DNA from: a virus
Strand: one strand, 5' to 3'
Virus record (IMG/VR): IMGVR_UViG_3300024518_003797
Coordinates: 1 to 36,008 of that record
DNA length: 36,008 nt
The notes under the pieces were generated by a model. The model was given only the letters and a program-made list of their open reading frames with translations. It did no database searches and had not been told where the DNA came from. Positions within the stretch are counted from its first letter, which is position 1. Every line of letters begins with the position of its first letter. Shown here piece after piece: positions 23,534 to 30,448 of this stretch. The translations under genes and the position numbers were made by a program.

Positions 23534-23744
23534 GTAGCCCTCCTTGAATTATCTGAAACTTGCTAAGTCTTGATTCTTTTTCATACAACCTTATCCTCTT
23601 GGAGAGTTCATCAAGCTTTAAGTGCAGGAGCGCAATTCTTTCCTGCTCTATTGGGTTACTTGAGTCCAGAACAGAAAGGCTCCGGTCAACTTGCTCGATC
23701 TCGACTGACAGCTCAATATACCTACTCTTCTTTAATAATCCCAC
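23511..23744 (-). CDS. Small coiled-coil protein (77 aa)
   Basis: A 77-residue highly charged protein predicted as two helices (I-E-L-S-V-E-I-E-Q-V-D-R and R-I-A-L-L-H-L-K-L-D-E-L-S-K-R), probably an antiparallel coiled coil. It overlaps the genes on both sides (13 and 23 bases). Role unknown; located between terminase and portal. Confidence 0.65.
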   Translation of the reverse strand: MGLLKKSRYIELSVEIEQVDRSLSVLDSSNPIEQERIALLHLKLDELSKRIRLYEKESRLSKFQIIQGGLHEKETSS

Positions 23745-24049
23745 CCAGGGACCCCTCTTGTTTGGCAGCTTGAAGCGTGCGCAATGCGTTCTTCACGCGC
23801 TTTTTTAAGATTCACAATCTCAGCACTAAGCTCTCCGACTTCTTGCTTTAATTCCTTAATCTCATTATCCAACATCTTTTTAGTTTTAAGCCTGAATTCC
23901 GTTTCCGCGCCAAGCTCAATATTCCCTTCTGGGCGATACATATAGAGCTCATCGTCAGCAAGCTTTGAGCATCTTTCTATGATCTTAAGCTTTCCTTCGA
24001 GTTTTGGCGGATAAACTACTACTAGTTCAATTTCTTTTTGTTCGCTCAT
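23732..24049 (-). CDS. Hypothetical protein with coiled coil (105 aa)
   Basis: A 105-residue protein. A beta-type first half has E-I-E-L-V-V-V-Y-P-P and a Y-R-P-E-G-N-I-E segment. A heptad-like helix follows (L-D-N-E-I-K-E-L-K-Q-E-V-G-E-L). A strong AAGGAGAC site lies before the ATG, so this is well expressed. No family recognised. Confidence 0.7.
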   Translation of the reverse strand: MSEQKEIELVVVYPPKLEGKLKIIERCSKLADDELYMYRPEGNIELGAETEFRLKTKKMLDNEIKELKQEVGELSAEIVNLKKAREERIAHASSCQTRGVPGWDY

Positions 24050-24058
24050 TTTGTCTCC

Positions 24059-24235
24059 TTAGATTTGATCATGGTATCTAGCAGAGACGCCAGCCTGTCG
24101 CCACGGGATCATGCTTTTGCCAAAAAAGTAAAAGTTAAGCCTGCAAAACCATCTAAAATAATACGCGAATAATGTCCATACAATAACTAAGGGTATCCAC
24201 GCTAAAACCATAATTGTTCTTTTTACTAATTTCAT
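24059..24235 (-). CDS. Small membrane protein (58 aa)
   Basis: A 58-residue frame whose ATG overlaps the terminase stop by four bases (ATGA). Residues about 8-27 form a membrane helix (I-M-V-L-A-W-I-P-L-V-I-V-W-T-L-F-A-Y), followed by an aromatic, basic segment (R-W-F-C-R-L-N-F-Y-F-F). The overlap with terminase and the nine-base gap to the next gene make it a credible gene. Function unknown. Confidence 0.7.
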   Translation of the reverse strand: MKLVKRTIMVLAWIPLVIVWTLFAYYFRWFCRLNFYFFGKSMIPWRQAGVSARYHDQI

Positions 24236-25662
24236 GCTGCCTCCTGGTAATGATAATCATATCCTTCTTCTTGCTCTCTTCTTTTTCTAAGCCTTGCCAA
24301 TTGCTGTTTTTCCATTTCGTCTTCGTATCCTGGCTCGCCTGGTTTTGGCTTTCTTGTAGGTGGTTTAAACGTGTAATGCCTACATTCTCTCCAAGCGTAA
24401 AGCGTTGCATCGGAAAGGTGATTTTGACATCTTGGGTCTTCGTCTTTCTTGAGGTCGTCTTTCCAGATAAGGGAGCTCCACTCTGTTACCAATGGTCCAC
24501 ACTTGTTAGCAACGAGCTGTATTGTTCCAAGAATCGCATCATCTTTCAACATTCTTAAGTAATCGGCTTTTGCTGTTTTTTCCGCTGCATATAGAGGTAA
24601 ATGGTGCCTTCTTCGCATTTCCTCGACGCCTTGCTTGTTTGCCCCGTCTATGATTATTTTCGTGATCGGGTATTTTCCTTGGATTGCTTTAATCGCGTTT
24701 GCTGTGTCCGTGAAGTCCATTTGCGTGTCTTTCGTAGTATCGACCACGTAACAAATAGGACTGGCAGTAGAGTAAGCAATGACGCTGAAAGAGGTTGCAT
24801 CATCATGTCCAAGGTCAACGCCAAGAACAAAATTCCACTTACCACTAGGAAGCTTATCAATGTAGTTTCTCTCCGCATTGATTGGTATTATAAGTAAATT
24901 GTCGTCTGTGCACCACTCATTTAAATAATGCGTTTTATACCATGACGTTTCAATGGCATTTGGCTTCTTTTCAAGTATGTCCGCGACTTCTTCTGTCCAT
25001 TGCTCTTTCATAAAAGGATTGTCGTAAGCTGTCCATTTGTGAACACTCCAGCCTGGTTCTTTGCCTGTGGTTACGAGTTCAAAGAAAGTATTAGGGATAT
25101 TCTCACAAGTGCCGAGAAGGACTAGCTTGCCCCTTAGATCTGATAGCGCTGGTCTAATCATCTGATAAACAAGTTTGACCATATTGATAGTAAATGACCC
25201 AGCTTCGTCAATAGCAACCATTCGGTATTTTTGACCTAAAAGCTTTTTCATTTCTTTACTGCTGGAATCTGCCCCTGCTAGCTTGATCTTAGACCCATTA
25301 GGGAAGCGCATTTCGTGCTTCGTTTCATTAAACTTGGCACCTATAGAGCATCTTTCGTCAATGTCTTTTAGGGTATCCCAAATGATTTCTACCGCAGACC
25401 CAAGCGTTAAAGCCAAATAAAGGCATTTCCCTTTCTTGTACTTCTGGGCAGTTTCGATAAGTTCAATGGCCGCGCCTTCGGTTTTACCTGATCTACGTGG
25501 GCAGTTATATGCTTTGAATCGTGCAGGGTCATCGATTGCTTTGTTTTGGAGAATAAAGTCAGGCGCCCTCAAAGAAAGTCTCTTCACCTTCTTCTTGGCC
25601 TTATTACGCCTTACTAACTCTTCAAGAATTGCTCTCTTATACGAGTCTACAGCTTTCGACAT
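24232..25662 (-). CDS. terL: Terminase large subunit
   Basis: The DNA-packaging motor, 476 residues. The ATPase has the Walker A-type motif C-P-R-R-S-G-K-T at 54-61, Walker B M-V-A-I-D-E at 148-153 and the coupling motif L-L-G-T-C near 180. The nuclease domain begins L-G-V-D-L-G-H-D-D-A-T at about 282 and includes I-I-I-D-G-A-N and the late acidic motif S-D-A-T-L-Y-A-W. I start at the ATG at 25662. An in-frame ATG at 25698 lies inside a hairpin terminator and would add 12 residues. Packaging mode cannot be read from sequence alone. Confidence 0.92.
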   Translation of the reverse strand: MSKAVDSYKRAILEELVRRNKAKKKVKRLSLRAPDFILQNKAIDDPARFKAYNCPRRSGKTEGAAIELIETAQKYKKGKCLYLALTLGSAVEIIWDTLKDIDERCSIGAKFNETKHEMRFPNGSKIKLAGADSSSKEMKKLLGQKYRMVAIDEAGSFTINMVKLVYQMIRPALSDLRGKLVLLGTCENIPNTFFELVTTGKEPGWSVHKWTAYDNPFMKEQWTEEVADILEKKPNAIETSWYKTHYLNEWCTDDNLLIIPINAERNYIDKLPSGKWNFVLGVDLGHDDATSFSVIAYSTASPICYVVDTTKDTQMDFTDTANAIKAIQGKYPITKIIIDGANKQGVEEMRRRHHLPLYAAEKTAKADYLRMLKDDAILGTIQLVANKCGPLVTEWSSLIWKDDLKKDEDPRCQNHLSDATLYAWRECRHYTFKPPTRKPKPGEPGYEDEMEKQQLARLRKRREQEEGYDYHYQEAA

Positions 25663-25675
25663 ATTAGAAGCCCTA

Positions 25676-25714
25676 TAATAAAAAGGACGGTTCCACATAC
25701 TGTAAAAACCGCCC
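25676..25714 (-). terminator. Intrinsic terminator upstream of the large terminase gene
   Basis: On the minus strand GGGCGGTT (25714-25707) pairs with AACCGTCC (25692-25685) with one G-U pair. The loop is 14 bases, and TTTTTATTAT follows. It lies between the small genes (ending 25729) and the terminase start at 25662. It should separate the first part of the late unit from terminase and virion genes. Confidence 0.8.
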
Positions 25715-25728
25715 TCTCTACAAGGAGA

Positions 25729-26079
25729 TTATTGAGGTCCAGAGAGATCTCCCGAAGATTCTGTGAGACAGTCAGAATTTTCAGGCTGTGCCCCAATATC
25801 ACCATCGTACCCTTCTTTTGGGTCTGTTTCATGTTCACTTAAAATATTATCAGCAATTTCATCGTCAAACAAAAGTGCCCCAATTCCGGTATAAGCTTTA
25901 AACGAAGCTCTTGGCCCATCATCACCAAAAAAGAATGTGACTGACTTATTCTGATAATTTGTCACTATTGCATGGCCATTACGTACTTTTTGAAAGCCAT
26001 CTGGATTTACTGCCTTTGATACGTGGCAGACCCTTTGGCCTTCGATTTCTTTTAGTGCTGTTAGTTCTTCAAATTTCAT
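25729..26079 (-). CDS. Hypothetical protein (116 aa)
   Basis: A 116-residue protein with a beta-rich, folded first 75 residues (G-H-A-I-V-T-N-Y-Q-N-K-S-V-T-F-F-F-G). A long acidic tail follows (D-D-E-I-A-D-N; S-E-H-E-T-D-P-K-E). No family recognised. Start and stop are coupled to the neighbour by TAATG. It ends just before the terminator. Confidence 0.65.
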   Translation of the reverse strand: MKFEELTALKEIEGQRVCHVSKAVNPDGFQKVRNGHAIVTNYQNKSVTFFFGDDGPRASFKAYTGIGALLFDDEIADNILSEHETDPKEGYDGDIGAQPENSDCLTESSGDLSGPQ

Positions 26080-26312
26080 TATTTCTCCTTATCTCTAGGC
26101 GCCCACGGCCTCCCTGAATGGTATACGTGCTTAACGCACTCTTCTATTGTTGCTTCCTTCTCACAATCTTCACAAAGCTCAAATGTAGCCTCTTTTTTAT
26201 TTCGCCTTTTATTATCAGTCAGGGTAAACCTAACCCAATGGTTTGCAATGAAAAGACCTTCCTTGTTCGGGCTAAGAATTCCACACCTATCACACCTATA
26301 TACTTTCCCCAT
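26079..26312 (-). CDS. Zinc-ribbon-like protein (77 aa)
   Basis: A 77-residue protein with C-D-R-C (residues 7-10) and C-E-D-C (47-50), the spacing of a zinc-ribbon with four cysteine ligands. A Lys/Arg-rich segment lies between. Such small proteins often bind nucleic acid or a protein partner; the partner is unknown. It joins its neighbours by one-base overlaps. Confidence 0.7.
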   Translation of the reverse strand: MGKVYRCDRCGILSPNKEGLFIANHWVRFTLTDNKRRNKKEATFELCEDCEKEATIEECVKHVYHSGRPWAPRDKEK

Positions 26313-26572
26313 TATGCCTCCTTTAGTTCTTTTGAGATATGTTGCGCAAATTCTTCCGCCTCCCTGAGTTCTGCCGGAGTCCTTCTCGTCACTCTTTTTA
26401 ATATTTCAACACACGCCTTCCACTTCTCTTCTCTTACTTTTAGGGTTTTGATTTCGGCTTTGAGAAGCTTGACCTCAGCTTCAAGAAACCCTTGTATGTT
26501 CTCGGAACTGTCCTGCCAGAATATTTTATCTGCTCCCTTAGCGTCTTCCTTGGTTAGGTTTATCTCACTCAT
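26312..26572 (-). CDS. Small coiled-coil protein (86 aa)
   Basis: An 86-residue protein, nearly all helix, with heptads in F-L-E-A-E-V-K-L-L-K-A-E-I-K-T-L-K-V. It has one Cys and an acidic C-terminus. The ATG and the following gene share a single base. No family recognised. Confidence 0.65.
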   Translation of the reverse strand: MSEINLTKEDAKGADKIFWQDSSENIQGFLEAEVKLLKAEIKTLKVREEKWKACVEILKRVTRRTPAELREAEEFAQHISKELKEA

Positions 26573-26598
26573 TGTGGTTCTCCTTGCTTGGGGGCTTA

Positions 26599-26910
26599 TT
26601 AACGCTTAGACTTTTGTGTGTATTCTTTTATAAGTGTCCAGTTGTTACTGCCCATCCCTGCCCTTATCGTTTTCTTGGTGTATGGATCTGTAACTAAATA
26701 GCTTGGATACCATGATGGCTCATTTGTATTTTCACTAATTATTTTTTCTGGTTTCTTTTTTCTTAATATCCAAACCCCCTCTTTGTCATCTTTATACTCT
26801 CCTGATGGAATATTTTTCATTCCTGCCTCTAGAGGCGTCTCTCTTATTTTTCTTCCACAAAAGTATTCATGCAGATCGTCAAAAACTATAATACTATATT
26901 CATTGATCAT
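26599..26910 (-). CDS. Hypothetical protein (103 aa)
   Basis: A 103-residue protein with several aromatic residues (N-N-W-T-L-I-K-E-Y; P-S-W-Y-P-S-Y-L) and a V-F-D-D-L-H-E-Y start. No family recognised. The chosen ATG at 26910 shares one base with the upstream stop (TGATG) and has a GAGGGGGAG site. An earlier start at 26991 would lie inside the upstream gene. Confidence 0.65.
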   Translation of the reverse strand: MINEYSIIVFDDLHEYFCGRKIRETPLEAGMKNIPSGEYKDDKEGVWILRKKKPEKIISENTNEPSWYPSYLVTDPYTKKTIRAGMGSNNWTLIKEYTQKSKR

Positions 26911-27239
26911 CACTCCCCCTCTTCTAATGCTTGGATTGCTTTGGCAGTTGCTATTGCTGCTGCGGCTTGGATTAAATCTGAATAACCACACCCATAGGCT
27001 GCGACGTGATTGAAGCCAAAGAGAGCTACTTGATATTTATCTTGCCCGTCATAATTATGTAACAGCTTTGACTCCATTATACGCGGAAGCAATCTTAACT
27101 TCTCCCAAACAGGCACCAAAGCATTTAGATCATTCGAGTATGGCTCCCATCCTTGCCCTAGTTCTATAAGCATCCCTCTGTTAGATAGGGTGGCACCCAT
27201 ATACTCCGCTATCACTCTATCAGCCTCGCCTGCTTTCAT
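26910..27239 (-). CDS. Phage ABA-sandwich-like protein (109 aa)
   Basis: A 109-residue alpha/beta protein. The order A-D-R-V-I-A-E-Y-M-G, then W-E-P-Y-S-N-D-L-N-A-L-V-P-V-W-E-K-L, then a strand ending Q-V-A-L-F-G-F and an Ala-rich C-terminal helix recalls the small phage ABA-sandwich domain family of unknown function. The AAGGAG site lies upstream of the ATG. It directly follows the tRNA gene. Confidence 0.65.
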   Translation of the reverse strand: MKAGEADRVIAEYMGATLSNRGMLIELGQGWEPYSNDLNALVPVWEKLRLLPRIMESKLLHNYDGQDKYQVALFGFNHVAAYGCGYSDLIQAAAAIATAKAIQALEEGE

Positions 27240-27257
27240 GTCTCACTCCTTGTTATG

Positions 27258-27343
27258 TGGTGGCAAGGGTAGGAGTCGAACCTACGAAGGCCGAAGCCGA
27301 TGGGTTTACAACCCACATCCTTTAACCGCTTGGATACCTGGCC
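27258..27343 (-). tRNA. tRNA-Tyr (anticodon GUA)
   Basis: A complete class II tRNA of 86 bases including an encoded CCA end. Stems: acceptor GGCCAGG/CCTTGCC with one C-U mismatch at the fourth pair, D stem UCC/GGA, anticodon stem GUGGG/CCCAU with loop UUGUAAA and anticodon GUA, long variable arm GGC-UUCG-GCC, and T stem GUAGG/CCUAC with loop UUCGACU. The long arm plus GUA identifies Tyr. It is embedded in the late unit, 7 bases after one gene and 18 before the next, so it must be cut from the mRNA. It may supplement host Tyr tRNA. Confidence 0.95.
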
Positions 27344-27350
27344 ACGATGT

Positions 27351-27632
27351 TTACCATTTAAATTTAGTCTTAAGCAATCTAACCTCTTTTCCCTTGATCG
27401 TCCTGCTTAGCTCAATTAATAATCTCTTTTGAATTTTAGTTAATCTTTGAACCTGTCGAAAAGATAGGGTTCTTCCGTAGTGCTTTAGTGCTGATTTTTG
27501 AATCTCGGCGTAGAGACTCCTGGTCTGAGTCGTTTGCACTTCTTTCGGAAGATCTTTTTGAGGGTTAAATGGTCGGCTAAGAAGTCTTAGCTTTCTTAGG
27601 ACCTCGACTAGCCACTGGCGTAGTTTTCCCAC
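27351..27632 (-). CDS. Basic helical protein (93 aa, GTG start)
   Basis: A 93-residue, very basic, helical protein (R-Q-W-L-V-E-V-L-R-K-L-R-L-L-S-R at the start; I-Q-K-R-L-L-I-E-L-S-R-T-I-K-G-K-E near the end). GTG at 27632 is preceded by AAGGAG at good spacing, although the start lies 56 bases inside the upstream gene. It ends seven bases before the tRNA. Nucleic-acid binding is plausible from charge only. Confidence 0.6.
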   Translation of the reverse strand: MGKLRQWLVEVLRKLRLLSRPFNPQKDLPKEVQTTQTRSLYAEIQKSALKHYGRTLSFRQVQRLTKIQKRLLIELSRTIKGKEVRLLKTKFKW

Positions 27633-27891
27633 TTGCTTCTCCTTTAATATCAGCTTTCATGTAAGAAATATTTCCAAATGGCACAACAATAGGCTCAGTT
27701 GGTCTTTTTTCATGAGTGACATAGAGGAGCATTTCTTTTTCGTCGTAACGGATAGAACATCCCTTGTGGTCGGCAAGCTTTTCTGTGTGAATAGTCAAAA
27801 CTGCCTTGAGGTCAATCTTTGGATCGCCTTTTTTTCTTGGTGACCAGTGTAATTTTACTGAATCGTGAAATTTAACGCTTAAAATTTTCAT
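27577..27891 (-). CDS. Hypothetical protein (104 aa)
   Basis: A 104-residue beta-rich protein (M-K-I-L-S-V-K-F-H; L-L-Y-V-T-H-E-K; V-V-P-F-G-N-I-S-Y-M-K) with a flexible Lys/Pro tail. It resembles short phage proteins ending in a V-P-x-x-N-I motif, of unknown role. The ATG at 27891 has GGAG six bases upstream and overlaps the preceding gene by 20 bases. Confidence 0.65.
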   Translation of the reverse strand: MKILSVKFHDSVKLHWSPRKKGDPKIDLKAVLTIHTEKLADHKGCSIRYDEKEMLLYVTHEKRPTEPIVVPFGNISYMKADIKGEASGKTTPVASRGPKKAKTS

Positions 27892-28327
27892 GATAATCTC
27901 CATTTAAAAATAGATATGGGTTATAAACTGTCTCTCCATATGAGGAGAAATTATTCTCTTTCATGAACCCTTTTGTAAAGGCGTGAGTGTGAATAAGTTT
28001 GTCGGACTTTTTAAACGCCTGGACCATTTCATCCTCAAGTCCAAAATCACGCAAAGAACGCTTGGCGTAACAATAATGCAGCAAATCGCCCCACGGTTCA
28101 TTTGACCCGCATAAATAAGCAAAAATGAAATTTTCGTCTTCTTGGGAACATGCAAGTAGCACTCTACTGTTGAGCAAGATTGAATGTATGAGTTTATGAT
28201 GCTCATTGAAAAATACCTTGCTTCTGGTCGTTTGCTTCCATGTGCTCCATTCGTAGTAATGTTTTAGCCATGTAGAAGTGATAAAGCCCATATCAGAGCT
28301 TTTCAACTCCCTAATCTTTGTCTTCAA
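27872..28327 (-). CDS. GNAT-like phage protein (151 aa)
   Basis: A 151-residue protein with the start I-R-E-L-K-S-S-D-M-G-F-I-T-S-T-W-L-K. It then has F-F-N-E-H-H-K-L-I-H-S-I-L-L, a L-L-A-C-S strand, and L-L-H-Y-C-Y-A-K-R-S-L-R-D-F-G-L. This order matches a GNAT-type (acetyltransferase-like) protein common beside phage terminase genes. The usual acetyl-CoA loop is degenerate, so enzymatic activity is doubtful. It overlaps the preceding small gene by four bases. Confidence 0.7.
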   Translation of the reverse strand: MKTKIRELKSSDMGFITSTWLKHYYEWSTWKQTTRSKVFFNEHHKLIHSILLNSRVLLACSQEDENFIFAYLCGSNEPWGDLLHYCYAKRSLRDFGLEDEMVQAFKKSDKLIHTHAFTKGFMKENNFSSYGETVYNPYLFLNGDYHENFKR

Positions 28328-28521
28328 GAGTCCTGCCCTTCCTTCTTAAACTTCTTTATTCTCGCCCTGGCCGCACATTGGGCTCTGTGATCGTTGTCAC
28401 TAATAGTTGGATCGTGTATCCCTTTAAGTATTCTAAGACAATACCAGTCGACCTTATCCTCGTAGCTCATGCTTCTAATGCTATGCTTATCATTTAAGTT
28501 TTCGTTAGTCTTCGTCTTCAC
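28324..28521 (-). CDS. Small hypothetical protein (65 aa)
   Basis: A 65-residue charged helical protein (Y-E-D-K-V-D-W-Y-C-L-R-I-L-K-G; A-R-A-R-I-K-K-F-K-K). No family recognised. It overlaps the small terminase gene by 17 bases and couples by ATGA to the GNAT-like gene. Confidence 0.65.
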   Translation of the reverse strand: MKTKTNENLNDKHSIRSMSYEDKVDWYCLRILKGIHDPTISDNDHRAQCAARARIKKFKKEGQDS

Positions 28522-29005
28522 TCATTACCTTTTTGGCTATTTCTTCAAGCTCGGCGTCGGATAGCTTCTTAATAGATGTCAGCTCTATATCGTTCTTGTC
28601 TCGCCAATGCTGTGCCCTTCTGTTTTTGAGCCAAAATATCTGTGCTGCGACATTCCCAGGCATATGTTTGTTAACGGTTTCAACACCCACAGTTGGGATG
28701 ATCATATCCTCTTGGTACTCATAGCCCTTTGCTCTTTCAAACAAAGAAGCTTCGACAACCGCGTCAGCCTTCTCTTTCCAACACTTTATGGTCTGAAAGA
28801 ATTCAGGATTTGCTTTTTTCCAATTATACAAAGTTCTTAACGATGCCGGCTTCTGCCCTGATTCAACGCGCTGCTCATTAACTCTTTCCATTAACTCTTC
28901 ATCAGTCTTGCCTTGTTTGATAAGATCCCTCATAAGTTTAATGTCGCCTGAATCAAATTTGGTGGGCTGTCCTCTGGACTTCTTCTTAATCTTCTTGGCC
29001 TTCAT
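28505..29005 (-). CDS. terS: Terminase small subunit
   Basis: A 166-residue protein that should recognise phage DNA and load the large subunit. A basic N-terminus (R-G-Q-P-T-K-F) leads to a helix-turn-helix-like segment at about 30-70 (S-L-R-T-L-Y-N-W-K-K-A-N-P-E-F-F). The middle has A-D-A-V-V-E-A-S-L-F-E-R-A-K-G-Y-E-Y, then V-A-A-Q-I-F-W-L-K-N-R-R-A-Q-H-W-R-D-K, the signature of this family. First gene of the late unit, directly after the leftward promoter at 29039-29067. Confidence 0.85.
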   Translation of the reverse strand: MKAKKIKKKSRGQPTKFDSGDIKLMRDLIKQGKTDEELMERVNEQRVESGQKPASLRTLYNWKKANPEFFQTIKCWKEKADAVVEASLFERAKGYEYQEDMIIPTVGVETVNKHMPGNVAAQIFWLKNRRAQHWRDKNDIELTSIKKLSDAELEEIAKKVMSEDED

Positions 29006-29038
29006 AACTTCGCCTTATGGTTATCACTCGTTTTGATT

Positions 29039-29067
29039 AGTATAAGTAATGAGTGAGTTTGAGTCAA
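29039..29067 (-). promoter_or_regulatory. Leftward late-unit promoter with palindromic operator
   Basis: On the minus strand TTGACT (29067-29062) and TATACT (29044-29039) are exactly 17 bp apart; transcription would start near 29032, about 27 bases before the small terminase start. TTTGAGTCAAA (29058-29068), a perfect 11-bp palindrome around one base, covers the -35. TCACTC and GAGTGA arms also flank the -10. A repressor could act here; no candidate gene is identified with confidence. Confidence 0.75.
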
Positions 29068-29082
29068 ATTGAGTAGAAATGC

Positions 29083-29111
29083 TTGACGAATAATGAGAGT
29101 GTTCGTATAAA
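29083..29111 (+). promoter_or_regulatory. Rightward sigma70-type promoter
   Basis: TTGACG (29083-29088) and TATAAA (29106-29111) are 17 bp apart, the same -35 and spacing as the RecT-unit promoter. Transcription would start near 29118. The -35 element of the divergent leftward promoter lies 16 bp away. Confidence 0.8.
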
Positions 29112-29145
29112 TGACCCTCAATATCAATTTAACAAAGGAAAAATT

Positions 29146-29619
29146 TTGGGAACTATTAAGCTGAAGACAGACCCCGAGGGACTTGAAAGTCTCCTTAAGC
29201 TAGCAAAGTGTGAGACAGACCTCAGCGACGGCAAAACAAAAATAGGGACAGCTTTTTTTACTGGAGGCGAAAGGTATGGATATATCGAAGATGTCTTAAT
29301 TTTAACTGGAGAAAATGCCAAAACTGGAGAGCGTGATGAATCCGCGAAGGTTCAGGAACTAAAGAAAAGAATTTCCCAGTGTGAACATGCTCTCAAAATG
29401 GCAAAAGGCTATATAAAGAAAAATGAGAGCGCAACCTATGCAATGGGCAAGGAAATTGATGCTTTCAGGTTTTCAAAGGCGCTATTCGAAGATCAGAAGG
29501 ATATTAGGGAAAATTGGAGGGAAAACGGAACAGGGGCTTGCCCTGGCAATAGTTACGGCGACGTAATAAGAACGATTAATGAATCAATCTGCTCCAAGGG
29601 TCCGCAAAATGTCGAATAA
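29146..29619 (+). CDS. Hypothetical protein, first gene of the right rightward unit (157 aa)
   Basis: A 157-residue protein with a beta-rich start (G-T-I-K-L-K-T-D-P-E-G) and a helical centre (L-K-K-R-I-S-Q-C-E-H-A-L-K-M-A-K-G-Y-I-K-K). No family recognised. The reading frame is open back to 29083, but that TTG is the -35 element of the promoter, so the start must lie downstream. I choose TTG at 29146, seven bases after AAAGG. The short leader fits an early gene. Confidence 0.65.
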   Translation: MGTIKLKTDPEGLESLLKLAKCETDLSDGKTKIGTAFFTGGERYGYIEDVLILTGENAKTGERDESAKVQELKKRISQCEHALKMAKGYIKKNESATYAMGKEIDAFRFSKALFEDQKDIRENWRENGTGACPGNSYGDVIRTINESICSKGPQNVE

Positions 29620-29830
29620 CTACAAATCGACGACCCATTACGGACAAACAGGGAAAAGGGCGCTATGCGGTAAAATTATGACGCCCGTTCTTGAATGTCG
29701 AACTATTATCACAAGCATTACATGTAGAAATTGTAGAAGAGCTTTATGCAATGCAAAGCAAAAGACAATGAAACAAGTTTCTAGTTATGAAGAGTGGAAG
29801 CATATGAATGGAGGGAAAAATGGCAATTAG
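29609..29830 (+). CDS. Small zinc-binding protein (73 aa)
   Basis: A 73-residue basic protein with C-G-K, E-C-R-T, and T-C-R-N-C-R-R-A-L-C motifs, the layout of small phage zinc-knuckle proteins. The ATG at 29609 has AAGGG upstream and overlaps the preceding gene by 11 bases. Partner or target unknown. Confidence 0.65.
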   Translation: MSNNYKSTTHYGQTGKRALCGKIMTPVLECRTIITSITCRNCRRALCNAKQKTMKQVSSYEEWKHMNGGKNGN

Positions 29831-30173
29831 CACCAAAGAATTTAAAGAAATGGTCCCAGGAAAAAGCAGATTTACCGATGATGACGAAACTGAAAGGGTT
29901 TTAATCGAGGTAAATATTGAAAAAGGGAAAGTAGTTTACTGGTATGAGAATGCTGCCACTTATTCTTTAATCCCCGTATTTTTAAAAAAATTCACACTAG
30001 TTAAGCCAAAGCCAAAAACACGAAAAATAAAAACCTGTGATTATTATTGTGAAGACGGCACAACTATAAATTACGGGACTGTTATTCAAACTAATTCCGA
30101 GTTGGTTAAGTGGGGACCTCAATGGAAAAAAGTAATAGGCAGCGAAAGAGAAATTGAAGTAATAGATGAATAA
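29820..30173 (+). CDS. Hypothetical protein (117 aa)
   Basis: A 117-residue beta-rich protein (V-L-I-E-V-N-I-E-K-G-K-V-V-Y-W-Y) with a Lys/Pro-rich linker (V-K-P-K-P-K-T-R-K) and a Cys-containing second half. No family recognised. GGAGGG precedes the ATG at 29820. Confidence 0.65.
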   Translation: MAISTKEFKEMVPGKSRFTDDDETERVLIEVNIEKGKVVYWYENAATYSLIPVFLKKFTLVKPKPKTRKIKTCDYYCEDGTTINYGTVIQTNSELVKWGPQWKKVIGSEREIEVIDE

Positions 30174-30191
30174 TGCAAAAAAGGAGACAAA

Positions 30192-30317
30192 ATGAGAACT
30201 ATTATTTGCCTTGCTTGTAATTGTCGCCACGATGAGAACAAAAATTGCCCAGTATGCAAACTCGTAAAAGCCTGCAAGCCCAGGAGTCTCAGCTCAAAGA
30301 AGCCAAAGAAGTCATAG
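30192..30317 (+). CDS. Cysteine-rich micro-protein (41 aa)
   Basis: A 41-residue protein with six cysteines (C-L-A-C-N-C near the start, then C-P-V-C and A-C-K) and a basic tail. An AAGGAG site with good spacing precedes the ATG. The cysteine pattern suggests one or two zinc sites. It overlaps the following gene by 64 bases in another frame. Confidence 0.6.
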   Translation: MRTIICLACNCRHDENKNCPVCKLVKACKPRSLSSKKPKKS

Positions 30318-30448
30318 AATGGTACCAATACAGAGCAGAAGCCATAGACGACGAATATGGTGGGTTCAAAATAGAATTTATGGAATTAGCAGGAGATGGC
30401 GGTAAGCGCGGTCTTGCATACTTAAAAAAATTTAAGGAGACAAAATGA
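30254..30448 (+). CDS. Small hypothetical protein (64 aa)
   Basis: A 64-residue charged helical protein (A-K-E-V-I-E-W-Y-Q-Y-R-A-E-A; E-L-A-G-D-G-G-K-R-G-L), similar in type to small phage early proteins. The ATG at 30254 lacks a clear ribosome binding site, and its first third overlaps the Cys-rich micro-protein, so translation may be coupled. It overlaps the next gene by four bases (ATGA). Confidence 0.6.
   Translation: MQTRKSLQAQESQLKEAKEVIEWYQYRAEAIDDEYGGFKIEFMELAGDGGKRGLAYLKKFKETK

Noticed and set aside
24153-24410. Minus-strand 85-codon frame over the terminase end
   Set aside because: It lies in another frame of terminase and of the 58-residue membrane gene; no independent start signal.
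25647-25838. Minus-strand 63-codon frame with a hydrophobic end
   Set aside because: It crosses the terminator at 25676-25714 and overlaps two better genes out of frame.
29083-29145. Start of the 29146 gene at the TTG at 29083
   Set aside because: That TTG is the -35 element of a strong promoter, so it would not be in the transcript.
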